Shown here: piece after piece, positions 1 to 9,900 of the stretch
Position numbering within the stretch: the first letter of the stretch is position 1
How the letters are laid out: each line of letters begins with the position of its first letter
Origin: Euperipatoides rowelli
Lineage: Eukaryota > Onychophora > Udeonychophora > Euonychophora > Peripatopsidae
Assembly (NCBI GenBank): GCA_003024985.2
Contig: PXIH01S0037916.1
Length of the DNA: 13,513 bases
Reading direction: 5' to 3' (one strand)
The notes under the pieces: generated by a model
The model's input: only the letters and a program-made list of their open reading frames with translations
What the model was told of the DNA's origin: nothing
The model's database searches: none
Translations under genes and position numbers: made by a program

Positions 1-142
1 ATTTATAGATGCTATTAATAATAGAATGTTGTTATAATATATTTTATAATGTTAATATTAAATGTTAGATTTATGTAATAGAACCCACATCCATTTGGGC
101 AAGGGTTCTAATGTATACTATTTTATTTTTGGGTGAATAAAC

Positions 143-160
143 AATAATAATAATAATAAA
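143..160. repeat. (AAT)n microsatellite, possible retroelement tail
   Basis: A short AAT run directly follows gggtgaataaac. The sequence just upstream (about 80-142) resembles the 3' end of a short retroelement with an AAT tail, followed immediately by the unrelated RTE-like fragment. The 1-142 segment otherwise shows nothing codable. Confidence 0.5.
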
Positions 161-170
161 AACAAACGTT

Positions 171-780
171 AAATGCAAGATTGAAATGGAAAGAACAATA
201 ATAAAACAGGTGAAAGAATTTAGATATTTGGTCAGCTTGATAACGAAAGATGGAAGAACTACAAAAGAAATCTGAACAAGGATAGGAATGGAAAAATCTG
301 AATTTTGGAAACAAAAAGAACTTCAAAGAAGAGATGTTAACAAACATTTAATATTGAAGATGTTAAAATGCTATGTTTGGTTAGTTTTCTTATATGGATG
401 CGAGACTTGGACTTTAACCAAAAACTTGAAAAAGATCAATACTTTTGATAACTGGAGTGCTAGAAGAATGATGAAAATAAATGGACAGTTTGATCAGAAA
501 TGAGAAAGTGTCTAGAAGATGGGGAGGTGGTTATAGTCTTTTGGGTGAAGTAAGGAAGAGGAAATGGAAATATGTCGGCCATGTCTAGATAGGATTTGCA
601 GGAATTAGACTAGTAACAGCACTTGAGAGATGGACAGAATGGGGGAAAAAAGAAGAGGAAGACCAAGAAGAGAATGGTTGGATTATCTTAAAAACTGGGA
701 TACATCAAGAAATTCTCTGTGCTAAAAAGAAGAGCTGAAAATCAAAATATTTGATGATCATGATCCATTCCATCATCAAA
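171..780 (+). pseudogene. Degenerate RTE-like non-LTR retrotransposon, 3' part of the reverse transcriptase ORF
   Basis: The translated pieces match the C-terminal region common in invertebrate RTE-type LINE proteins: VKEFRYLVSLITKDGRTTKEI, SEFWKQKELQRRDVNKHL, LKMLKCYVWLVFLYGCETWTLTK and RRGRPRREWLDYLKNWD. The reading frame is broken by a TGA at 273-275, a TGA at 501-503, a frame change before 547, a TAG at 586-588, and a further frame change in the A-run near 646-651. It ends at a TAA at 723-725. The catalytic fingers and palm region is missing, so this is a 5'-truncated dead copy. It lies antisense to the laminin gene, in the intron after exon F. The clade assignment is by recognition and could be a neighbouring LINE clade. 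Confidence 0.75.
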
Positions 781-1684
781 AACTATATTTATACACAAAG
801 TGTTGGTAGATATTAAAAATATTAGCCTTTTAAAATATTTCATAATAAAGTTACAATTTTTTTAAATACTATCTTTAATATGTTGTCATTACTCAAGTCC
901 ATTGCCATAGTAATTATGGCTTTGTTTCCAAATGCTAATGTTGATTATGTTGTAGTGGTAGTCCATGTCATTGTGATTTTTTTTTTTACTGTATAACTAT
1001 TCACATATATTGTAATATTTTTATCCATAATTCCTGGAAATAAATGTAAAACATGCGTATAATAGCAGTGGTGCAAAATAGTAATATACTGTTATAACCA
1101 TAATCCAAACTAGTAAAGCCAAAGAAGCTTGAAAAAAGTTTCAGTTAGAGAACATAACAATGTAATTTTACCTACATTAACAAGTAAACAGGTAACATGT
1201 AGGGGAAGTTTGGGGGGGGGGGACCATGCATCGAGGTAATACTGTGCATCAAATATTTCATATTATGTGATACAATTAATGAATCTATGTAATACTGCCC
1301 TTTTCTGGTTGCAATATGTAACAATAATTGATGAAAAGAATCTTGGAATTTTATTTTATAAACGTGCCAGAGCGGAAAAACGAAAAATCAAAAATATTTA
1401 TTGTTATTTTTTGGCTTAAGAAAATAAGAGAAATGCCGGTAGCTAATTTTTTTAATTCAATAATATTTAGTCAAATATATTCTTGAACGGTAGTGTTTAG
1501 AGAATGTTTTCATGCAGAGTTTACTTCATTAAGATAAAATCATTTGCCTGCTATGTATAAATTAAATTTAGAAACACAAACGGGAGTAAAACCGTGAAAC
1601 ACGAATGGGGGAATACCGTGGTCTAACCCTATTATTATTATTATGGTAATTAACTGACTTTATCCAATGAGTACAACTGTTAAG

Positions 1685-1734
1685 AATGAAGACTCTTCTA
1701 CACGTACAACATTGCGTGTGGAAGAGTCTTCATT
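1685..1734. repeat. 20-bp inverted repeat forming a tight hairpin
   Basis: The arms 1685-1704 and 1715-1734 are reverse complements at 19 of 20 positions. The single difference would be a G-U pair in plus-strand RNA. The loop is the 10-nt tacaacattg. The hairpin is flanked on both sides by ATTATGGTAATTA-like sequence and ATT microsatellite, and lies near the middle of the candidate transposon at 1202-2086. Confidence 0.8.
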
Positions 1735-1740
1735 ATGGTA

Positions 1741-1760
1741 ATTATTATTATTATTATTAT
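1741..1760. repeat. (ATT)n microsatellite
   Basis: An ATT run lies right of the 1685-1734 hairpin. A shorter ATT run at 1631-1643 lies to its left, each next to ATGGTAATTA. Confidence 0.8.
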
Positions 1761-3284
1761 TTTCATTGGTGAATAACTCAAATTAAGAATGTCATTTTTT
1801 TTTTAATAATTTAAAAAAAGCTTACCATGTTGTTTTCCCTATTCAGTAACAATGCACGGCATTCCCCCAAACAAACATGGTTTTACCCCGAGGGTGGGGG
1901 GAATGCAGTGAAAATGTCATTTTGTACTATTTTCAATATTTACTAAATTTGATATNGTTTTGCACNAAATGTNTATATACATTTAAAAGTAGGATAACTA
2001 AGGATCACTTTCATNTATAAACATTTATCTTAACTTTAACTATTTTGCCANAAGAACNAATCTTGCTTAGGTGTGCAGTATTCCCCTATGGATTTATACT
2101 GACAATGATTCTGAAAACAACAATGAGAAATGGTGAACAATTTAAGAAGGAAAGTAGTCAAGTGATTTAAGCAACATTATATGGAAAGAGTTCCTATTTG
2201 GTCTTATAGTTAGTCAAAAGGCTAAATAATTGCATGCATATTTTCAATTTAGTGAGCATGTTATATAAGAGATAATGATAAAAATTTTAACAGGCATCTA
2301 GTTTGCCTACAAAATAGAAAAAAGAACAATCAATATCCAAGCATAATGTAATGCAAGTGAAAATGGATTGTTATACAATATGTGCAATAAATTAACAAAC
2401 TCTAGTGGAAGAGAGAAAACTACAGTTTCTTGAGTTAAGAGTGCAAATGAAGTGAAACTGTGATCTCTATGTCAATGCATGTGCATGTATAAATATAGAA
2501 TGTTTTTATTAAATTAAATCGTAAATTAATGTGTTCTAAGAAGTATTAAATTTAAGTCAGTGATTAATAGAAGTAACCAAAAAATCATGGATTAGACAGG
2601 CCCTGTTAATTAAGTGGATTGAAAACAATTTTATAATAGAGGCAAGGGAACAGTCATAAGGTAGCTTTCTCTAACCATTATATTTTAATATACATTGCTA
2701 GCCAGCCCATCCTAGTACATCTTTTTTTTTTTTTAGTGTGTAACAATCAGTGGAGTGGCTAGGCCTTAAAATGGGTTGCAACAAGCACCTTTTCACATTT
2801 GTGTCATTAACACAAATTTCACTGCTGATTTTTATTTAATAAAATTTAATTCATTTAGCAAATAATTTAAAAAAATTCTGATTGAACAGCAATATAGAAC
2901 ATGTAATTTTAAAAAACAAACTTGTACCAATAGCCTACATCATTAGTTTATATAATGTTCACTATCTGTGACATCAATCATTGCAATAATTTAACATGTA
3001 ATTGTACTGTAGTTACAATATTATATTTATAATGTATTTAATTCATTAAAATTCCTATCCTAATAAAAATATTTCTTTTCCATTTACAGCCCAAATTGCC
3101 AAATTGGACTACAATCCTGCGTATATAGTACATAAAATACTTTAATCAGCTTATTATAGAGTTGAGCAAATTGTAATTTCTGTTAATCAAAACATTTTTT
3201 AGCATATGTTATGTACATCGAGATGTTTTATTTATACATCGATGGTTATGTATATAGTATAATGAAATCTATATAATAATAAAA

Positions 3285-3580
3285 TAGGAATGTCTATATA
3301 TTGTTAAGGTTTGCTATAATCCTCAACCACTCATCCTAGTGCAATGATGTTTGATTTAATTGAAAACCTTAATAAAGCAGATCAAACTGATGCTATTTTG
3401 TGCTTCTTATGACCATACCTGCCATAGGTTGAATTTTTGAAAAATTAGTGTAAAAGGAACTCTGAAGTTTGTTGTCCAACTGTATAGCAAACTCTACACT
3501 CAAAACACTCCAGAAACAACTCAAGCTATTTATTTAAAAAACTTTTGTATCCTATGAGTGACTACTTTCATTAGTTAAGA
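3285..3580. repeat. Dispersed repeat, copy 1 (intron after exon F)
   Basis: This copy starts near tgtctatata and aligns through its length with 6284-6599 in the same orientation. Shared blocks include CTCAACCACTCATCCTAG, GAATTTTT-AAAAATTAGT-TAAAAGGA, TGAAGTTTG, and a GAC-ACTTTC-TTAGTTAA-like end. It holds no ORF and no clear terminal inverted repeats. The family is not recognised; it could be a SINE, a MITE or the untranslated tail of a larger element. Confidence 0.75.
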
Positions 3581-3827
3581 ATAATGTTATGCTAATTTCT
3601 ATTTTACAATTATTTCTATCTTCATAGTTTCTGTCGTTGCTAGAAAATTATGAACAATTTAGATTTTTTATTTTTTATTTTTAGAAAAATGTGGAGAAAT
3701 GAAAGTTTTGTGCACAACATTGCAATAAGCAAGTGAAAAATGTTTTGGTACCAATCTTAGGCAGCAAAGAGTGTTTATCACCCGAATTACATTAGTATTG
3801 AAGAAAGTTTTAATTGTACCAGCTTAC

Positions 3828-3944
3828 ACTTCGTACTAGGCGTGACTCCTCTAAGTACTCCTTGGCCAAGTCTAGAAGATTCATGGAACTTATAAACTGT
3901 TGATCAATTGTTTCTCCAAGACCCATGATCTTGTCTTTAGTTAG
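3828..3944 (-). CDS. Laminin alpha exon F: coiled-coil segment, last one visible
   Basis: This exon encodes 39 codons in phase 0 after the acceptor attatgtgttttgtag. It reads LTKDKIMGLGETIDQQF, then ISSMNLLDLAKEYLEESRLVRS. The donor chosen is CGAAGT before GTAAGC. An alternative GT two bases earlier would leave a different phase. The frame meets a stop shortly after the donor, inside the intron, so this must be an internal exon. The next exon would lie left of the window or in 1-3827, where I found no laminin-like open segment. Confidence 0.85.
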
Positions 3945-6900
3945 CTACAAAACACATAATATCTAATAAAAATCTATTTAGTATTAACTTATTTTAGAAA
4001 TACTAATTTGTTACATATACAGTATATAATTAAAATATAGCTTTGCCCTATTAGGGAGGGAGAGGAACTATATCTAGGAAGGTGTAAATATTTTTTTTTT
4101 TTTTTTAAATGAAATATCCTTTAAAAAAATATTTAACATTTGTCTATTTAGAACAAATTATACAAGAAAACCTTGTTATAACGAAGTCTGAAACAATGCT
4201 ACTCTCTCAGGACTTGGAAACAAGCCTATATTAAGTAATCTGTTTTTCTTTTTCCTTTTTTTTTTAAATGAAAGAAAATAAAGGCTTGTTTTTAATTAAA
4301 TTCTACAAACTTTTTTTATTTTAATGTTACTTTTTTTCATTTAAAGATAAATTTTATGTTTATTTTACTTTTAAATTGATATTCATCGATAAAATATAAA
4401 TCATGCATTAACAATCCCTGAGGAAATAAAGTTCTCAGATGTTTTTAAATACAAAGAACTGGCTTTCCATCTGTAAATATTTATTTCAACAAATCATATA
4501 CAGTATATATTCTTCCACATCTATGATCAAATGAACTTTTAGAAATCAATTATTGTATAAAGTTAAAAAAATTATTTTTAAAATATTTTAATTTTATAGA
4601 ACTGTAATATTTTTTAATAGTGAACATTAAATTACTTTTAATTATGCATATTATAACTTGGTCATTGTGATTAAAAGAATTTATGAAAAAATTTCAATAT
4701 AATGTGGAAAAAAAAAAGCAATGGTACAACAAAGTAAGATATAATGAAAGAAAGCTATCCATTGAGAATCACGGTAACAAAGCTTTACTGTATAATTATT
4801 TTAATCAGAACAGTTTTTTTTTTTAAAAAAGATTCAGTATATCAAACAAAAATTTTTAAAACATTTTTTTCTAAATATAGTTTATAATTAAATGAATATA
4901 CGTGAATAAAATTATCTATTAAAGCATATGAATGTTTAACATCAGTAACATCAGAAGTATTTCATTTATTATTTCAAATTAAACCAGTAATATTTGAATG
5001 ATTAATCCTAATTAACATAATTAGTGTTTTCCAGTAATTAAAACTTAACTACATGTATATATAAAGGCATATTTTTTTGATTAATATATATATGATTATA
5101 GAGAAAATAATCCATGATTTGGAAATTACCATTGTTATAATTTATTTTCACAGTATAGTATCGACAAATTTAATATATCTAGCAATATGAAACTTAATTT
5201 TTGGACAGAATAAACATAACCCTGTTTTAGACAATAAATAACAAAATGAAAAGAAAAAAAAAGGGGGGGGGGGGGGGAGCGGTACTTTGAAAAAAAAATT
5301 AAACACATCAAACATCAGTAAAACAGATTGAGCTATGTCATTTATAATTAATTTTTTGTAATTCCCAAATATTTTCCTATTTAAATTTTATAAATTGTAT
5401 ACAGCTGACTTACTTTTTACATTTCTTAGTACTTTATATTTATTTCATTAAATTACAGGTGTGGAAAAAAAACTATTAGATTAAATTATTAGTTATTATT
5501 TATGAAAACAGGAGGATAAATGTAGTTCCATTAAGAAATACTTTATCATATTAAATTTATAAAATACAATTTATTATGTAGAATAACCTCAAATATGGAA
5601 TTTAATATTTGATTAAAGCTATGTTTGGATATAATGAACCTTGCCTATAACATTAGTATAGGCAAGTTAAATAGAATCCTGGTTTATTTTTTGTTATTAG
5701 CTATTCAAGTTTTAATATGATTAGAAAACTTCCATCTATGCCAGGTAAATATTGGATTTAAAAAATAAAGTCAAAAAGAAACTTTCATTTGTAANAGAAA
5801 TTTAACTCACTTGCAGTTTTTCAAATCTAGCTCTATTCAATTCATTCAAAAAATCAGCTTCTTCAGCTGGCTGTTCTGCTCTTTTACTGGCAATTTTGAT
5901 AAGATCATCTAACCTTGCTGTTAAATTAGACAGATTGTCTTGGGTTTTCTTCAGTTTTTCTTGATCCATGGTTAACTCCAAGACTCGAGCCAGCAAGTCC
6001 TTGGCTTGGCTAAATACAAAATGGTAGACTTATGATATACACTGTATAATTAAAACTAAATCAGTTTAAATTCAACAAATTACAAAAGTCATAAATATTT
6101 TATTACTACTATTAGTGTGTACTGTAATATCATTTATGTACAGTATTTACATATACAGATAGGAATAATTTACAATATGAGATGTTGTCATTCCCAAAAT
6201 AATAAAATAAACCTAGATAAATATAGAAGTTTATATGGTTTTAAGATTAATGTTAAAATGTTTTTAAAAATAAAATAAAATTGTAGAAATGTCTATATAA
6301 TGGTAAGGTTTGATACGCTTACTCAACCACTCATCCTAGCACAATCAATGGTGTTATATTAATTTGAAAGCCATGTTAAATCAGATTCGACAGGCTATTT
6401 TTGGGCTCCCTACAATTATCTCTGCCTTGGGGATGAATTTTTAAAAAATTAGTATAAAAGGAGCTATGAAGTTTGCTGGCCAACAGAATAGCAACATTTT
6501 ATAGAAAACTCAGGAACTCAAATTACACCATAAACCACCAGAGATACATTTTTAAAACTTATTTGAAGGCACTGGTTGACTTCTTTCGCTAGTTAAATAG
6601 TCAATCATTTTATTTTCATCAAGATATAGATGCCAAACCTAAATCTAGAGAGTACATAAGCTTGAAATAAAGCAAACAGATAAAGAAATATGTTAATATT
6701 GCACTAATCCTTTGTTCTAAATATGTTAGATTCTACAACAGTTAATTGCTAATGGTCAATCAAAGGAGCACCTCACAATACCAGTAGTGTTCCATCCAAA
6801 CAGTCATACACTCCTTAAGCTATTAATCCAAATTATGAAAAAGGGTGTCACCAAATTCCATTGTTTTAAGTCATTATTTTAAAAATATTTTTTCTAGAAG

Positions 6901-9900
6901 TATCTATATTCAATTACACTTTAATGTGTACCTTATTATATGCATCTAACATCAAGAAATATTAAGAATGTTGATAGAAAATTATAGAATGTCAAAACTT
7001 TAAAATATTAGTAGTTTATTAACAAAATCTGTTTTAGATATCGGTACCGTACATCAATTTATTAGTATAATATAAAAACATAAGTATCTGCTTAATGTAG
7101 ATACAATTTAAATAAAAACCCTATTGCTAGCGAAAATGGATATGTTTTTTTTTTTTACATCTCATTGATTGAAGTTATAATGAATAAAAAAGCATTAGAT
7201 AGTTAATGCTTGAAATTTAAGCAAATCTTTAATCTTCTACTTCGTAGATTAACTATATACAGTATGTGCCGTGACTTTACATAATATATTCTGTTCACCT
7301 TTCAACAATCTTCAGATTTAAAGTTTCTTAATTGTGATAATATAAAGTCTCTTGGTCCTTTTTAGAATCATGGTCAGACATTGTTAAGTTAAAATAGTTA
7401 CAGTATATGTACTACAAATATACACAAATATTTACAAACTATTTATATTTCAGTTCACCACTGCAGGCCCTACTTAACAACAGTAACTCCGCATATGGTT
7501 AACACCACAAAGCCTAAACTCACAAAAAGGTCCTGGCCATATTTCCATAAAATGTATACTTTTAGAAGGTGACATATTAACAACAAAAATAGACAAAGAT
7601 ATAAATGTTCACATTTCACTTAGTTTCAACAAATGCAAATTCATTTTGTGGGCAAATTTAAATAAATTTAAAAATTTAAATCTATATCTGTAAATGTCTC
7701 CTACAACGTTTGGGAAAAGAATTTGTGTAAATAATATTTTTTTTTGTTTACTTGAATAAATTAAACCACTATAAATAAATAAATAAATAAAAACTAGATG
7801 CCTAGAATTCTCACAATCATCGTTTAAAAATGAGAAATCATTAAGTTAGAGACATTGTGACATTTGAAACAACAAAGGAGTTACCTTTAAGGAAAAAAAA
7901 ACGGATTAACTTATTAGGTAAAAAAGCACACAGTAGTCTCACGACACCATTAGCCTACACCAGAAGTACAATATTAGTCTATATACAGTATATACACATT
8001 ACACACATATGTATAGCAGTAACATGATCCATTCGTACATTTATTTCATTTACATTATGTATGATTATGATACTGTAAAACCATCAGCACATTAATGTTC
8101 TGTTCTTATCTTTTGAAGAATTGTTTTTTCACAAATGGAGAAACTCTTATCACAAAGATAAAATGTGGAAAGTTGCAATATATTAATCCATTAATAGATG
8201 GAGTATTATGAAAGGCCACATTTGATTCCTGTGCTTTTGACAAATTCTATTTTATTGAATGTCTCTCAAAATGAACGTTTAAAAACTTTCACTTATCAAT
8301 GAGTGCAAAGTTTTTATGATTTCTTTAGGACTTTTGATCAGTGAAATTTAAATTTTTCTTCTAATTTTATACGAATTAAGACAATCAACAACAAATAAAT
8401 TTATTAAATATAATAAAAAAAGCCAAAAGTCTATTGTATTTTTTAAGATAAACACTTTAAATTTCACGAAATAGTAGAAATACTCACGTCAGCTCTTCTT
8501 CTGTTTTGCCTTCTGCAGGATCAAAATCTTTCCTTCTAATATCTCTCAGTATACGTTCAGCTTCTCTAAGAGCTGAACGAAGGTTAACTCGTGGTTCACC
8601 AGCTTCCATAAATTTATGCAAATTATTGACAACATCTAAATAGAGAACAAAAGATAAATATCCATTTAAAGTTAAAGAAATACATAATAAATAGGCATAA
8701 AATTCGAAAATATCCAATTCTTTAAAAAATCTTATTCATATTACTGAATAAATTGTAACATTATTAAATAATTCTGAGTGGTCATGTTGTAGAATATGTG
8801 TATTTAAATAATCAATTTTTTTTTTTGTGTGTGGGGGGGGGAGGAGAGTACCAATTCATTGAAGCAATTTACTATCTTAATGAGTATATATACAGATTTT
8901 GAAATATATATATATACAATTTAGCACCATGGTATTGATATATGTGTACATCTTTTATAAATATAGTAGCAAATGTTTTCCTTTTCCATTTTATGTTTAA
9001 AGCCACAGCCATCAAATAAGCAATACTTCCTTAAAAAAATAGTTTATAATCCATTGAATGGGAGAAAAACCATACATTTCTAAGATAATCATCTTCTGCC
9101 ATTCAAACAAATCCCTTATAGCTGGTAGGCGATAAATTTTAAAGTATAAAGCATGACAAAAATTGCTCTACATTCATAAATATTTTAACTGGATGAGCAG
9201 TTCTTCTACTCTTTTTCTTAAAACATGCTATGTAAGCTTTAAAAGAAAAGAGGATTTTGAATGAGAAAGCAGAAAGAGAATGAATTGAACCATGCTCATT
9301 TAGTGAAGCAGAAAGTGCCATACAGAAGGTGACCTGCTATATAACTCAGTCGATCATCTCACCTGTCAATAAAATTGTGTAACTCTTGCATTATCATAAA
9401 AAATATAATATCACCTGTCACTAAAATGCTTTTATTCAATAGAACCCATTGTTATAGCCATTTCATTCACAAGTGTGAAATTTACACTTCTGTAATAAAT
9501 ATATATTCCATTGTGCATTAGAGTGGTGAATGTATAGTAGGTGATCTTTTCTTTCACTCGTAGGCTACACTGAGAAAATCTTTCTGCTTTGCATAAGACT
9601 ATATTGTAAAGACAGCATATTCTCCATTCTTATCCAAATAAAATGTTTTTCCTATAGAGACCTTCCTTTATCCCAAAGACAACGGAAGAAAAGCATAACT
9701 CATCAATCTTTCGTTTTTTCTTGAGATGTACTTTACTTAGAGGTTGATAAATTCTGTTGTTAAATGAGTAAGAGGCTGTAATTTAGAAGTGCCTATCAGA
9801 CTTAGAGTTAAAGGAAATTATTAAAAAAAAATTAAAAGATTATTCATCTAAGAGCTGTCAAAGAAAAAAATTTCAAAGTTCAAAACAAACATAAAAATGA

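Larger units (their letters stand above)
1202..2086. mobile_element. Candidate non-autonomous DNA transposon or MITE with palindromic G-rich motifs
   Basis: The segment is bounded by TA-GGGGAA at 1200-1207 and TTCCCC-TA at 2081-2088, which are inverted ends next to TA, the target used by Tc1/mariner/pogo elements. Inside, a motif like GGGGAATACCGTG recurs in both orientations at 1235-1247, 1289-1300, 1607-1621, 1855-1868 (reverse), 1896-1910 and 2073-2086 (reverse). A companion motif, GGGAGTAAAACCGTG, occurs at 1582-1596 and reversed at 1876-1890, so 1582-1621 and 1855-1890 form inverted arms. No transposase ORF is present. The terminal match is short, and a longer run of G disturbs the left end, so the exact ends are tentative. 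Confidence 0.45.
1..3827 (-). other. Laminin alpha intron after exon F, open at the left edge
   Basis: At least 3.8 kb of intron. It carries the RTE-like relic at 171-780, the candidate transposon at 1202-2086 and one copy of the dispersed repeat at 3285-3580. Stretches 781-1200 and 2090-3284 are A/T-rich with no supported gene. N bases near 1956-2058 mark uncertain sequence. Confidence 0.7.
3945..5810 (-). other. Laminin alpha intron between exons E and F (1866 nt)
   Basis: Phase-0 GT-AG intron. It holds homopolymer T and A runs, the A9-G15 block, a 10-bp inverted repeat at 5640-5666, and three copies of a G-N-TATAA-Y-GAA word. No gene was seen on either strand. Confidence 0.8.
6010..8487 (-). 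other. Laminin alpha intron between exons D and E (2478 nt)
   Basis: Phase-2 GT-AG intron. It contains one dispersed repeat copy (6284-6599), an AAAT microsatellite, and several TACAGTAT words at 6139, 7258, 7399 and 7984. The rest is A/T-rich sequence with no supported gene. Confidence 0.8.

Noticed and set aside
123-347. Minus-strand open frame of 74 codons.
   Set aside because: It overlaps the LINE relic in antisense and encodes phenylalanine- and tyrosine-rich sequence derived from A-rich DNA, with no motif.
3072-3128. A plus-strand splice-acceptor-like stretch (ttcttttccatttacag) followed by a short open segment ending in TAG.
   Set aside because: Only about 13 codons follow, no partner exon on the plus strand is recognisable, and the residues match no known family. 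It lies inside a laminin intron and is most likely a chance acceptor.
5254-5277. A9-G15 run considered as a G-quadruplex or polypurine regulatory site.
   Set aside because: A single homopolymer G run in a draft assembly is more likely slippage or sequencing error, and no other control signal is near.
8638-8717. The in-frame upstream extension of laminin exon D to a methionine, suggesting an alternative start.
   Set aside because: The extension is hydrophobic and unlike laminin, and a good acceptor (tttatctatttag) at the exon border joins exon C in frame.
9139-9321. Minus-strand open frame of 60 codons in the intron between exons C and D.
   Set aside because: There is no homology signal, no splice-compatible ends, and no laminin-like heptads. 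Length is within chance for this composition.
9359-9427. Near-identical TCACCTGTCAATAAAAT and TCACCTGTCACTAAAAT, 52 bp apart.
   Set aside because: The repeat is only 17 bp with one mismatch and no structure between copies. It could be chance or a small local duplication.
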